From assembly GCF_000425725.1 (NCBI RefSeq), contig NZ_KE384441.1, forward strand, positions 153,176 through 217,175: a stretch of DNA of 64,000 nucleotides. The letters are read 5' to 3'. This DNA is from Halomonas halocynthiae DSM 14573. GTDB taxonomy: Bacteria; Pseudomonadota; Gammaproteobacteria; Pseudomonadales; Halomonadaceae. Below the pieces are notes generated by a model that made no database searches, was not told the DNA's origin, and saw nothing but the letters and a program-made list of their open reading frames with translations. The translations under genes were made by a program, and so were the position numbers. Below, piece by piece: positions 1 to 8,489 of the stretch; within the stretch, counting starts at the first letter, position 1, and each line of letters starts with the position of its first letter.

Positions 1-309
1 GGCTAAGCGCACCTCGGTTTCCCAGCCTTCGGCCAGGTTGCTCGCCAAGTACTCTAGATTCAGAGCATCATTGATCAGCACCCGGGCTTGGCGTAGTAGT
101 GTTTCCCCTGCCGATGACAGCACCGCTTTGCGCCCTTGAATCGTCAGCGCTTTGACAGGCAGCTGTTCTTGCATACCTTTCAATGCATAACTAATCGATG
201 ACTGGCTACGGCTAAGCGCCTCGGCCGCTTTGGCATAGCTGCCTTCTTCTACTACCGCTTGCAGTATTACCCACTGTTCGAGACTGATGCGGGGGATTCG
301 TTGTGCCAT
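1..309 (-). CDS. LysR-family transcriptional regulator, N-terminal part (cut by the window edge)
   Basis: The minus strand reads in frame from an ATG at 309 to the window edge, giving 103 residues. These hold the LysR winged helix-turn-helix: after the start come ISLEQWVILQAVVEEGSYAKA and a helix-turn-helix with SRSQSSISYAL, followed by the usual linker helix with LLRQARVLINDAL. LysR proteins bind promoter DNA and normally respond to a small effector through a C-terminal domain, which lies outside this window. The gene is divergent from the FMN reductase at 464, so the 154-base gap probably holds the control region of both and the reductase may be its target. The effector cannot be told from this fragment. 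Confidence 0.88.
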   Translation of the reverse strand, partial: MAQRIPRISLEQWVILQAVVEEGSYAKAAEALSRSQSSISYALKGMQEQLPVKALTIQGRKAVLSSAGETLLRQARVLINDALNLEYLASNLAEGWETEVRLA

Positions 310-463
310 GGAATGCTCGTTGTTAATTGATCGGAATATTCGTTCATTATGCGCTGAATAGTGACACTTTCTAGTATGATTAAGCAGGTAGGCTGTCCAC
401 ATTGCAGTAATTATTATTCTTTCTCGTGGCTGAAAATGCCCATTGCTAAAAAAGGATCTCACG

Positions 464-1021
464 ATGAAGTTGACTATCGTACTGACCAGTACTCGCCCCA
501 CCCGGCTTGGTAAAAGTGTTGCTGACTGGTTTTACAGTTATGCAAAAGGCGAGTCGGCAGGGTTCGAGATTGAGCTTGTCGATCTTAAGGAAATCAACCT
601 TCCTCTGCTGGACGAGCCCAATCACCCTAGTATGCAAAAATACGAGCACGAGCATACTAAGCGGTGGGCGAAGATTGTTGATGAGTCGGATGCTTTCGTC
701 TTTGTGCTACCGGAGTATAACCACGCTCCGCCGCCGTCTTTTGTTAACGCAGTGGACTATTTGTACAAAGAATGGAACTACAAGCCTGCTGGATTTGTCA
801 GTTATGGGGGCATTTCAGGCGGTATTCGTTCAACGGAGGTTGCCAAACATCTTCTGGCTACCATGGAAATGGTGCCGGTTAAGCAACAGGTGATGATCCC
901 TATGGTATTTGACCACCTCGAAGACGGCGCCTTTGTGCCAACTGAGATGCATGAGCAGAGTGCGAAGGTCATGCTGGACACCATGGCGCACTGGAGCAAT
1001 GCGCTGAAAACCATGCGCTGA
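464..1021 (+). CDS. NADPH-dependent FMN reductase family protein
   Basis: A flavodoxin-fold protein of 185 residues that is expected to use NAD(P)H to reduce FMN, or a quinone or azo substrate through bound FMN, in the cytoplasm. The N-terminal TSTRPTRLGKSVADW segment is the phosphate-binding loop of this family, and PEYNHAPPPSFVNAVDYL is its conserved middle motif, with SYGGISGG after it. I chose ATG 464 because AAGGA lies seven bases upstream; an in-frame TTG at 443 has no such site. It is transcribed away from the LysR gene at 309 and may be its target. The b561 gene begins 64 bases downstream, so they may form a redox operon. Confidence 0.85.
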   Translation: MKLTIVLTSTRPTRLGKSVADWFYSYAKGESAGFEIELVDLKEINLPLLDEPNHPSMQKYEHEHTKRWAKIVDESDAFVFVLPEYNHAPPPSFVNAVDYLYKEWNYKPAGFVSYGGISGGIRSTEVAKHLLATMEMVPVKQQVMIPMVFDHLEDGAFVPTEMHEQSAKVMLDTMAHWSNALKTMR

Positions 1022-1085
1022 AACGTATTTGCCCAACCAGTGTTTCAGCCAAACATTATTTCAGGATGCATTTGAGAAAAGAGCT

Positions 1086-1628
1086 ATGTTGACAAATACG
1101 CGTACTGGTTGGGGGCTTATCAGCATTGTGCTGCACTGGCTTAGCGCTGTCGCGGTGGTGGGGCTTTTTATCCTTGGCTGGTGGATGACGGGGCTGGGCT
1201 ACTATGACAGCTGGTATAACATCGGGCCTTGGTGGCATCGCTCGGTTGGGGTGCTGCTGTTGTTTGCTACGTTGCTACGACTTGGTTGGCGCGTGGCGCA
1301 GCCAACACCCCAGCATCATGGACAACGTTTTGAACGCTTGGCGGCAGATGCTGGGCACGTCGCACTCTATGTGTTGTTAGTTGGCGTTCTGGTTAGTGGC
1401 TATTTAATCTCTACTGCAGAAGGTGATCCTATCTCGGTGTTTGGCTGGTTTCAGGTACCAGCCTTGATTACCAGCTTGCCTGACCAGGCGACGCTGGCGG
1501 GTAAAGTTCACTGGTATGGAGCTATTGCTTTGATGGTCCTGTCCGGTGGTCATGCGCTGGCTGCTATTAAGCATCATTGGGTTGACCAGAACGACACCTT
1601 GGTGCGCATGCTCTCTTCGCGTAAATAG
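1086..1628 (+). CDS. Cytochrome b561 family membrane protein
   Basis: A 180-residue inner-membrane b-type cytochrome with four predicted transmembrane helices, related to the YodB/CybB group that passes electrons from quinol to oxygen or superoxide. Heme-ligand candidates sit in the helices: VLHWL near the N-terminus, GPWWHRSVGV, AGHVALYV, KVHWYG and GGHALAA. ATG 1086 gives a normal b561 N-terminus (TRTGWG before the first helix); a TTG at 1029 would add 19 unlikely residues. The YceI gene follows 104 bases later. Cytochrome b561-YceI pairs are a common bacterial arrangement, which supports both calls. The physiological substrate is not shown by the sequence. Confidence 0.88.
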   Translation: MLTNTRTGWGLISIVLHWLSAVAVVGLFILGWWMTGLGYYDSWYNIGPWWHRSVGVLLLFATLLRLGWRVAQPTPQHHGQRFERLAADAGHVALYVLLVGVLVSGYLISTAEGDPISVFGWFQVPALITSLPDQATLAGKVHWYGAIALMVLSGGHALAAIKHHWVDQNDTLVRMLSSRK

Positions 1629-1732
1629 AAAAATTCATACTATTTTTCACATACTATTTTTTAAGTTGTTATGGGTTTTTGATGGCAATGATTGCCTCGT
1701 TTAACCCATCAGGAAAAAAGGACCTTATTGTC

Positions 1733-2323
1733 ATGTTCAAGAAAAGTGTACTCGCTGCTGCATTGAGTGTTGGGTTGATCCCGTTGGGCGCGATGTCTAC
1801 AGCACAGGCTGCAGACTATGTTATCGACAGCGAGGGGCAGCATGCTTTTGTTCAGTTCCGTATCAACCACCTGGGTTATTCTTATATTTTGGGTAACTTT
1901 CCGAGCTTCACGGGTGAGTTTCAGTACGACCCTGAGAACCTTGACGCCTCTGCAGTGAGTGTTGAGGTTGATACAACCAGTTTGACTAGCCATCACGCCG
2001 AGCGTGATAAGCATATCAAGAGCGGTGATTTCCTCGATGTGTCTGCCCACCCGACAGCCACCTTCGTGTCCACCAGCTTTACGCCAGAAGGTGACGGTGC
2101 AGGTGTTATGGTCGGTGATTTGACACTGCACGGTGAAACTCATGAAATTGAAATGCCCGTTTCTTTAATCGGTGAAGGTGAAGACCCTTGGGGCGGCTAC
2201 CGTGCTGGCTTTGAAGGGCAGGTGACGCTGAGTCTGGAAGATTACGGAATAGACATGTCCAGCTTCCCAGCGCCGATGCGTGAACTTGAGCTGTATGTGA
2301 CGTTTGAGGGCGTTAAGCAGTAA
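1733..2323 (+). CDS. YceI family periplasmic isoprenoid-binding protein
   Basis: A 196-residue exported protein. Residues 1-26 are a clear signal peptide (Lys-Lys, hydrophobic core, cleavage after AQA), and the mature part is a lipocalin-like YceI barrel starting ADYVIDSEGQHAF with the family motifs FQYDPENLDAS, HAERDKHIKS and FLDVSAHPTATF. YceI proteins bind polyisoprenoid or quinone-like lipids in the periplasm. Start 1733 is preferred over the upstream ATGs at 1679 and 1682 because the signal peptide begins there and a purine-rich AGGAAAAAAGGA lies just upstream. It follows the b561 gene and ends at a strong terminator. Confidence 0.92.
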   Translation: MFKKSVLAAALSVGLIPLGAMSTAQAADYVIDSEGQHAFVQFRINHLGYSYILGNFPSFTGEFQYDPENLDASAVSVEVDTTSLTSHHAERDKHIKSGDFLDVSAHPTATFVSTSFTPEGDGAGVMVGDLTLHGETHEIEMPVSLIGEGEDPWGGYRAGFEGQVTLSLEDYGIDMSSFPAPMRELELYVTFEGVKQ

Positions 2324-2345
2324 TAGCCTGTTGCGCCGAATAAAC

Positions 2346-2375
2346 GCCGCCCTTGTTGCTGAGGGCGGCTTTTTT
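2346..2375 (+). terminator. Rho-independent terminator after the YceI gene
   Basis: A seven-base-pair GC stem, GCCGCCC (2346-2352) pairing with GGGCGGC (2363-2369), is followed by six T. It ends the b561-YceI transcript before the protease gene at 2437. Confidence 0.9.
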
Positions 2376-2436
2376 GTGCGCCAAGCTAAGTGCTTCCTTG
2401 TAGGATAGGGCTGACGATGATTGATGGGAGGTGCGG

Positions 2437-2958
2437 GTGTCACAAACGTCTTCAACAAGACGCACAGGATTGGGCATGATGCTGGCCTTCTGGGTGCTGC
2501 TTTTTGGCTTAGGTATCTGGTGGTTCAGTGGCCTTATCGATGCACGTCAGAATCCCAATGCCAATCTGTTGGATGCCCCGCCAGGGACGAGTGTTACGCT
2601 GGAGCGCAACGCGTCGGGTCATTATGTCGTTAGTGGACGCATTAATGGCGAGCCAGTTGTTATGCTGCTGGACACGGGGGCCACGTCAGTCGCGGTGCCT
2701 GAGCCGCTTGCTAAGCAGCTCGGCCTGCCCCATGAAGGGGAGGCCTGGTTCACGACAGCCAATGGCCGAGTGCGCGGCCAACTCACTATGCTGGATGAAA
2801 TAAGCGTGGGCGGTATCACCGCGCAACAGGTGCGTGGCTCGATTAGCTCAGGGTTGTCTGATGACATGGTGCTGCTGGGTATGAGCTTTCTTGGGCGCTT
2901 TGATATCGAAATACGCGACAAGCAGATGGTGCTGCGAGTGCCTGACACCCGTCCTTAA
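2437..2958 (+). CDS. Membrane-anchored retropepsin-like aspartic protease (clan AA)
   Basis: About 173 residues: one N-terminal transmembrane helix (MMLAFWVLLFGLGIWWF) and then a single retropepsin-like domain facing the periplasm. The active-site motif LLDTGATSVAVP is plain (hydrophobic-hydrophobic-Asp-Thr-Gly-Ala), and LLGMSFLGRFDIEI is the second conserved block. Single-domain members are expected to act as homodimers, each chain giving one Asp. The start is uncertain: GTG 2437 and GTG 2431 sit at a GGGAGG ribosome-binding site, while ATG 2476 would begin right at the helix. The natural substrate is unknown. It converges on the nitronate monooxygenase gene, whose stop is 11 bases away. Confidence 0.82.
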   Translation: MSQTSSTRRTGLGMMLAFWVLLFGLGIWWFSGLIDARQNPNANLLDAPPGTSVTLERNASGHYVVSGRINGEPVVMLLDTGATSVAVPEPLAKQLGLPHEGEAWFTTANGRVRGQLTMLDEISVGGITAQQVRGSISSGLSDDMVLLGMSFLGRFDIEIRDKQMVLRVPDTRP

Positions 2959-2969
2959 AGAGCGGCTGG

Positions 2970-4025
2970 TTAGCTCGAGGGTAGGGCTTCTGCCAGCCAC
3001 TGCAGTTGTTCAGCCGCAGGAACCGGTCGACAGCCGCTGGTATCTTGGCCTGCCCATAGCGGGGTAAAGTCGCTGCGGCCACTGGCTTCGGCAGCGCTGC
3101 GAAGCCCCGCTAGGGCACCAGCAGCCTGAGGAAACGCTGGTGGTAGCGCGCTCATTGGCCCAAGTTCACGCATCAGGCGGTTGACGATGCCGCGCGCGGG
3201 CCGTCCGGTATGCAGGTTGGTCAGCGCGGTATGTCGAGCTTGCTCACTGGTGAGTTTGTCGCGGTGCAGGTCGTTAATCAGGCTTTCCGGGCAGCACAAA
3301 AATGCCGTGCCGCACTGTACAGCGGATGCGCCAAGCGCTATAGCGGCGCTGACGGCGCGAGGGCTGCAAATACCGCCAGCGGCGATGACAGGCACAGATA
3401 CTGCATCGATCACCTGAGGTAATAACGCCAGGGTACCAATCTGGGTGGTAATGTCTTGGGTCAGAAACATACCGCGATGCCCACCCGCCTCTAACCCTTG
3501 AGCGATAATGACATCTGCGCCATGGGCCTCTAGCCATACGGCTTCTTCTACCGTTGTGGCACTAGAAAGCACGATAGCGCCCCACGCTTTGACTCGCTTA
3601 AGCAATGCTGTTTCAGGTAGGCCGAAGTGGAAACTGACGACCTCCGGTTGGTGGTGCTCCAATACCTCACAGCAAGCGGCATCAAACGGATTTCTACCCG
3701 CACCGGCGGCGGTGGGCGGCGTGACGCCGAACTCTGTGTAATATGCTGCCAGGCCCTTACGCCAGCGTGCCTGGGCGGCGGCATCATCTGGTGGATTAAC
3801 ATGAGTGAAGAAGTTGAGGTTCACTGCTGCTGATGAAGCGTTTGAAGTGGCGCGCCGAAACTCGCGTAATGCGTCATCCAGTGCATCGCTGGAGAGTAAT
3901 GCACTGGGAATGGCGCCTAGCCCGCCAGCATTGGACACGGCTGCCGCCATGGCGACGCCCTGAGCGCCCGCCATGGGAGCCTGAAGAATAGGAAATTTAA
4001 GGCCCAATTGCTGCGTCCAATTCAT
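2970..4025 (-). CDS. Nitronate monooxygenase (2-nitropropane dioxygenase family)
   Basis: An FMN-dependent TIM-barrel enzyme of 351 residues that oxidises alkyl nitronates (for example propionate-3-nitronate) to the aldehyde and nitrite. The class I motifs are present: QAPMAGAQG near the N-terminus, VSFHFGLP with the catalytic-base candidate His133, GLEAGGHRG and IAAGGI. ATG 4025 is preferred because AAGGAG lies just upstream and the residues before it are not family-like. It is the last gene of a minus-strand run, 13 bases behind the MFS gene. The family detoxifies nitro compounds; whether the upstream carrier moves a related compound is not shown. Confidence 0.9.
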   Translation of the reverse strand: MNWTQQLGLKFPILQAPMAGAQGVAMAAAVSNAGGLGAIPSALLSSDALDDALREFRRATSNASSAAVNLNFFTHVNPPDDAAAQARWRKGLAAYYTEFGVTPPTAAGAGRNPFDAACCEVLEHHQPEVVSFHFGLPETALLKRVKAWGAIVLSSATTVEEAVWLEAHGADVIIAQGLEAGGHRGMFLTQDITTQIGTLALLPQVIDAVSVPVIAAGGICSPRAVSAAIALGASAVQCGTAFLCCPESLINDLHRDKLTSEQARHTALTNLHTGRPARGIVNRLMRELGPMSALPPAFPQAAGALAGLRSAAEASGRSDFTPLWAGQDTSGCRPVPAAEQLQWLAEALPSS

Positions 4026-4038
4026 AGTGGAGTGCTCC

Positions 4039-5421
4039 TTAATCGGTTGAGCGTTCACCTTCGTGGCGGGCATCCCAGTTTTTAGCCGCCTGTTGTCCGC
4101 GAGACTGGTTCACCCATAAACAGATGATAATGGCGATGAAAAATAGTGCTGCGCAGAACAGTATTGAGGCTTGAAGCCCTACGACTGACTGTAACAGACC
4201 CAAGCCGATGATACCGATAACACCCGCGAGTTTGTTGGCGACGCCCCAGAAGCCAAAGAATTCAGCCGCTTTGTGCTGTGGAGAGAACAGCCCGACTAAC
4301 GCGCGGCTAGCCGACTGGCTTGAGCCAAGGCTCAACCCCGCTAGGCAACCCACCACCAGAAACAGCTGTTGTGGCTCCCAGTTCAGGAGGAAGTGGGCAT
4401 TCAGCCAGGCTGTTAACTCAGGTGTGGCCCAGATGGCGAGAATTGCTGCTATCCACATAACGAGTGTCATTAAATAGGTTGCGCGAGTGCCGATGCGGTC
4501 TTGCAGCACGCCAAATCCTAGTGCCCCAGCCGCCGCTGTGATTTGTACGATAATGAACATGATGTTGCGTGTGGTGCTGTCCCAGCCGATGACTTGAGCG
4601 CCATAAATGAAGGCGAAGGCGATGATGATGTAAACGCCGGCCATGGAGAACAGTAGCGATACCAGAAAAATGGCGAGATCGCGGAAGTGGCGAAGCTCAT
4701 GCAGGGTTGTGGTCACACGGTTAAGGGCAATGCGGTAGTAGGGTTGGGTGTGAGGCTGAGATGTGCCGCGCTCGCGCAGCCACATGAAGGTAGGAATCGC
4801 GGTAATCAGAAAGAAGCCCGCTGCGAAGGGGCCGATCCAACGTAATCGCTCAAAGTTCTCCGCGCTGGTTTCACCCAGCACCATCAGCGTGAAGCCAGCG
4901 GCGCATAGGCCGCCAACATAGCCTAGCGACCAGCCAAATCCGGAAATTTTACCCAGTGATTCGGGAGGGCCTAAGTCGGGAAGAAATGACGCAATAAACG
5001 ACTCGCCCATGGAGTAGGCGTAATTGGACGCGATAATCAGCACCATACCCAGCCATACCATGCCCGGCGTCACGAAATACAGCAGGGCGGTAGTGATGAC
5101 GGTGGCCAGGTAGCTCATGAACAGAAACCGCTTGCGTGACGCCTGATAGTCCATGATGGCCCCGCACAGTGGGGCAGTGACTACGACCAGCAAGAAGCTC
5201 AGCGCCAGCGCCAGGCTCCACAGGAGATTGGCCAGCCGGTAATCGTCGCCACGGTCGCCAACAATTACGGTGGTGAATAGCTCGCCAAAGACGACAGTGA
5301 TAATCAGTAGGGTGTAGGCCTGATTAGCGAAGTCGAACATCGCCCAGCCAAAAATTTCCCGACGTGGTGCTAGCGAGCGGGGCGATTGGCTGGCTGTTGC
5401 TTCGCGCCTAACCGTACTCAT
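4039..5421 (-). CDS. MFS transporter of the UMF1/Atg22-like family
   Basis: A 460-residue inner-membrane protein with about twelve hydrophobic helices. The opening EIFGWAMFDFANQAYTLLI and the later FLPDLGPPESLGKISGFGWS are typical of the UMF1 (Atg22-like) group of the major facilitator superfamily, whose eukaryotic members export amino acids from vacuoles. The bacterial substrate is unknown. Its start overlaps the stop of the TelA-like gene by four bases (ATGA), so the two are translationally coupled, and the nitronate monooxygenase follows after 13 bases. The DRGDDYR stretch after the first helix pair is a periplasmic loop. Confidence 0.87.
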   Translation of the reverse strand: MSTVRREATASQSPRSLAPRREIFGWAMFDFANQAYTLLIITVVFGELFTTVIVGDRGDDYRLANLLWSLALALSFLLVVVTAPLCGAIMDYQASRKRFLFMSYLATVITTALLYFVTPGMVWLGMVLIIASNYAYSMGESFIASFLPDLGPPESLGKISGFGWSLGYVGGLCAAGFTLMVLGETSAENFERLRWIGPFAAGFFLITAIPTFMWLRERGTSQPHTQPYYRIALNRVTTTLHELRHFRDLAIFLVSLLFSMAGVYIIIAFAFIYGAQVIGWDSTTRNIMFIIVQITAAAGALGFGVLQDRIGTRATYLMTLVMWIAAILAIWATPELTAWLNAHFLLNWEPQQLFLVVGCLAGLSLGSSQSASRALVGLFSPQHKAAEFFGFWGVANKLAGVIGIIGLGLLQSVVGLQASILFCAALFFIAIIICLWVNQSRGQQAAKNWDARHEGERSTD

Positions 5422-6635
5422 TGCGTTTTGTCATCTGACGGTTGATTGCTGCTTTTTTTGTTGATGTTGTTGTCATGCTCAATGATGCGCGAGCCGCGTT
5501 CCAGTCGGTCGATAGCATCGTGCCCTTTGCCTGACAGGGCATCCAAGCGGTCAATCTGGTCGGCCATTTGGGGGAGTGCCTCGCGGCGATAGCGCGATAA
5601 GTCGTCAATGGCTCCCATAACGTCGCCAAAGGCTTGTTCTAGAGAGTCCATGTTCAGGCTGGCTGATGTGGCACGGGTCTGGATATCTACGCCTTGCTGG
5701 CGCAGTGACTGAGCGGTGCCAGCGATAGTTTCGCTGGTAGCTTGGTTGAGCGACTCAACCTGGTCCAGCACGAGGCGCTGGTTGGCTAATGCCAGTGCGA
5801 CGGTAGCGGCGACGCTAAGTGCGGAGACGGTGACATTGACGGCACGGTCCACCCCACGCATCAGCTCGCGGTTGTTGCGGATAATAACTTCCAGCGCCAG
5901 CACGCCCTGTTGACAGACTACCTGCTGCTGCTGGATATCCAGTACACGCTGGCGCAGCGGAAACAGCAGCTCTTCCTCGACGAAGCGGCGGCGCGGCTCG
6001 TCGATGATTTCGCTGAGCGAGCGGGTCATGCGCGCATCAATCAGGCGTCCCAGTTCGACCTGACGTTGCAGCTGATCGAGCATTTGGCGCATGGCCTGCT
6101 GGTCGTCGTTGAGGGTGATGTTGTCGCGGCTGAGGCTGTCGCGCCCAGCAGTGAGCTCAGCGATGATCGCGTCTAAGGCTTGTTGGGCTGTTTCGAAGCG
6201 CTGAAAGTAGCGTTGTACTCGGGTGGTGAATCCAGGGATCAGGCGTAACAGCCGATCCATCGGTTTGGGTTCTAGGTGATGCTGCTGTGGGTCTAGGCTG
6301 CTCATGCGGCCGCGTAAATCCTGGAGTGCTCGCGCCACGGGGCCGCCGTCTTCGCCCTGGCTGGCTAACTGGCGTAGCGGCGTTTTGAGCATCTCGCTTT
6401 GTCGTGCGGCCTGATGCTGTAGCTCCAGGCCCATTTCATCTACTGCTCTGCGTTGGCGCTCGATGGAATCCGCGCCTTCGCTGAGCACGTCGCGCACAAA
6501 GGCATTGGCGCGCTCGGACAGTTCGGGGTCTGGGGTGTCTTGGTGATGAGTGGCTTTGCTAGAGGCTTCCAGCGTTTCGGCAAGATGCTCGATGGGCGGC
6601 AGTGACAGCGGGTCGTGGCGCGGTGTGTCGGTCAT
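5418..6635 (-). CDS. TelA-like (toxic anion resistance family) protein
   Basis: A 405-residue, almost wholly helical soluble protein. The conserved TelA/KlaA core is visible from about residue 110 (RLLRLIPGFTTRVQRYFQRFETAQQALDAI) through a block with ELGRLIDARM to a hydrophobic-helical stretch VNVTVSALSVAATVALALANQ near 280-300. The family is named for plasmid tellurite resistance, but the chromosomal role is not settled; it is often linked to membrane stress. The upstream gene codes for a membrane protein with a coiled-coil tail, an arrangement reminiscent of XpaC-TelA pairs, which suggests the two act together. The gene overlaps the MFS gene by four bases. Confidence 0.82.
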   Translation of the reverse strand: MTDTPRHDPLSLPPIEHLAETLEASSKATHHQDTPDPELSERANAFVRDVLSEGADSIERQRRAVDEMGLELQHQAARQSEMLKTPLRQLASQGEDGGPVARALQDLRGRMSSLDPQQHHLEPKPMDRLLRLIPGFTTRVQRYFQRFETAQQALDAIIAELTAGRDSLSRDNITLNDDQQAMRQMLDQLQRQVELGRLIDARMTRSLSEIIDEPRRRFVEEELLFPLRQRVLDIQQQQVVCQQGVLALEVIIRNNRELMRGVDRAVNVTVSALSVAATVALALANQRLVLDQVESLNQATSETIAGTAQSLRQQGVDIQTRATSASLNMDSLEQAFGDVMGAIDDLSRYRREALPQMADQIDRLDALSGKGHDAIDRLERGSRIIEHDNNINKKSSNQPSDDKTQ

Positions 6636-6667
6636 GGGGCGTTTCCCTCTGAGTAGTCTTCAGGTCG

Positions 6668-7612
6668 TCAGCGCTGCGGGTGGCGATAGCGCTCGGCGCC
6701 TTCAACAAAGCGGCGAAGTTCACCACAGGCCACTTCTGCACTCTGAGCCGAACGCGGCCGTGAGGTGTCCAGTCGTGACAGTGATACGGCGGCATTATCT
6801 AGCGCGGTTAGCGCTTGCTCGTGACGAGCAACGAGCTGGCGTATTGATTGCTCGGTCTGCTCGATGAGCGCCATGCGCTGACGGAGAGCATCGGTTTCGC
6901 TGGCTGAAAGTCGCGCAGCCTCGCTGCCCAGACGGCGTTGGATGTAAGCAACATCCATACCTCTGATGCCACGCGCCTGGGCGATCATGGTGTCTAAGTT
7001 GTCCTGAGCGCCATGACAAACATCTACCACAAGCTGTTGCGCTCTAGCGTGGGCTAGCTCGCCAGGCGCGAAGCGTTCATTCAGAATACTGAGCACATGG
7101 CGGTAACGACTATAGAGCCGGTCCACTTGCTGGGTTAAATCGTTGCGCCCAGCGTTGCTGAGCCCTTGCTTGGCACGGCATAGCGCTAACACAACCTCGT
7201 CGGCATCTTGCGGAGGCGAGTCGGGGTCTAGCTCTAGCAGGCCGGACTCGCGCCGTTGCTGCTCGCGCTGGGCCTGCTGTTGTTGCTGATGGCGGCGAAT
7301 ACGGTCATCCTGCCGGCGCCGTCGCCAGCCGCGATACCAACCGCGCAAACGTCGCTCAAGCGGAATTTCAATGGCGATCGCTGACAACCCGGCTAACCAG
7401 CCGATCAAGCTGACACCAAAGCCTCCCCACAGAGACGTCAGCCACATCAGTAAGCTGATAAAAGGTGCGGCCAGTGCATAGCGTAATAGTACCTGGAGCC
7501 GCCCAGCAGAGGTGTCGGGTAACGCCCGTTCCGGCTTGATCAGCCCGATGAGAGTCCAGGGCAGGCAGCTCAGGAACAGCCCGTAGGAAGCACCCTGCAA
7601 AAATTCTAACAT
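6668..7612 (-). CDS. Membrane protein with a long coiled-coil tail, upstream of the TelA-like gene
   Basis: A 314-residue protein I do not recognise by name. Residues 1-90 hold three or four hydrophobic segments. Next is a strongly basic and glutamine-rich stretch (RRRRQDDRIRRHQQQQQ, near 100-120), and then a helical cytoplasmic domain of about 180 residues. It starts 32 bases upstream of the TelA-like gene on the same strand, which is the kind of place taken by XpaC-like partners in other bacteria. I infer a membrane anchor or partner for TelA. Databases sometimes give neighbours of telA misleading cobalamin-related names; nothing here supports one. Confidence 0.7.
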   Translation of the reverse strand: MLEFLQGASYGLFLSCLPWTLIGLIKPERALPDTSAGRLQVLLRYALAAPFISLLMWLTSLWGGFGVSLIGWLAGLSAIAIEIPLERRLRGWYRGWRRRRQDDRIRRHQQQQQAQREQQRRESGLLELDPDSPPQDADEVVLALCRAKQGLSNAGRNDLTQQVDRLYSRYRHVLSILNERFAPGELAHARAQQLVVDVCHGAQDNLDTMIAQARGIRGMDVAYIQRRLGSEAARLSASETDALRQRMALIEQTEQSIRQLVARHEQALTALDNAAVSLSRLDTSRPRSAQSAEVACGELRRFVEGAERYRHPQR

Positions 7613-7695
7613 CGAGAGTCAGTGCCTCCTTGGTGGTGCAGCATATGAATAGGTAGAGCGAAAGAATGTCATGGTAACGTTATGTGGGGGTATGT

Positions 7696-7869
7696 TCAGT
7701 AATACAAGTGCAGAGCTAGTGCTAAAATACCGGTCAGCAGAGCGATGGAGACCGCGACTATAACGAGTCTGTCGAGCCAGCGATCGAACCATAACCCTAC
7801 GCGTGATGGGGGCGTGGACCGCTGCTCTCTTCGTGGGCTGGCACCTCGACGGCGACCGTTATCAGGCAT
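7696..7869 (-). CDS. Small single-pass membrane protein (57 residues), hypothetical
   Basis: The chosen frame starts at ATG 7869, with AAAGG about nine bases upstream. It codes for a basic N-terminus rich in Arg and Pro (DNGRRRGASPRREQRS) and one C-terminal helix from about residue 36 (RLVIVAVSIALLTGILALALHLYY), so the chain would be anchored with its basic end inside. The frame stays open upstream, with ATGs at 7899 and 8019, and those longer versions look less protein-like. It lies upstream of the TelA membrane partner on the same strand, 83 bases away. No family recognised. Confidence 0.45.
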   Translation of the reverse strand: MPDNGRRRGASPRREQRSTPPSRVGLWFDRWLDRLVIVAVSIALLTGILALALHLYY

Positions 7870-8102
7870 GACGGTATGCCTTTGGGGGTTGAGTGGCATG
7901 ATATGTAACCAGTAAGTGCAAGGGTGAGTGCCAGCATGGTGCCACAGCTCGTGGTTGATGGGCGTAAATTTCGCTGAACGATTTGTGAGCCATGCTTTCA
8001 AAGAGAGTAGACATTTCATCGTTCTCTCGTTGTATGAAGGGGCGGTATCTTGCCGCTCTCGTCAAAAAATTCCGTTAGCAGAGCGTTCGTCAGGAGAGTT
8101 AT

Positions 8103-8483
8103 ATGGACCCATCCCGTGACCCCAATCAAAATGCCGCTTGGCAGGCTGCTCGCCAATGGCAGGAGCGTGCACGTCAAGCTCGACCCAATCAGCGGGCGAG
8201 CGGCTTGCGGCTGTTGCTCACTTGGTTGGCATTTGGCGTAATGATGATTATTGGCACCATCATTGGGCTGTTTTTTCTGCTGATTGGCTGGGCCATGATG
8301 CCATTTGTTCGTCATCGCATGAAGAAGCGCATGGAGCAAATGCGTGCCGATAATGCTCAAGATATTGGCTCTGGCTCATATACATATACTGACCACGACT
8401 CAACACGCAGCCAGGGCGCTACGGAGTTCCTGGAGGGGGATTACGAAGTGAAGTCAGATGATCAGCCCAAAAGCGGGAGCTGA
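8103..8483 (+). CDS. Small membrane protein with one or two helices, hypothetical
   Basis: A 126-residue protein with a clear ribosome-binding site (CAGGAGAG) before ATG 8103. The N-terminal third is hydrophilic and Gln/Arg-rich. Residues 38-63 are hydrophobic (LLLTWLAFGVMMIIGTIIG continuing to WAMM), then a basic turn RHRMKKRMEQMR and an acidic, Ser/Thr-rich tail. The positive residues after the helix suggest a cytoplasmic C-terminus. I do not recognise a family. It converges on the exonuclease gene with six bases between their stops. Confidence 0.65.
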   Translation: MDPSRDPNQNAAWQAARQWQERARQARPNQRASGLRLLLTWLAFGVMMIIGTIIGLFFLLIGWAMMPFVRHRMKKRMEQMRADNAQDIGSGSYTYTDHDSTRSQGATEFLEGDYEVKSDDQPKSGS

Positions 8484-8489
8484 ATATTG

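Noticed and set aside
1709-2143. A 144-codon minus-strand frame across the YceI gene
   Set aside because: It is a shadow of a gene with a clear signal peptide and family motifs on the other strand.
7862-8014. A minus-strand frame of about 50 residues from ATG 8014
   Set aside because: It has a weak ribosome-binding site, overlaps the better-supported small membrane protein in another frame, and its composition is not protein-like.
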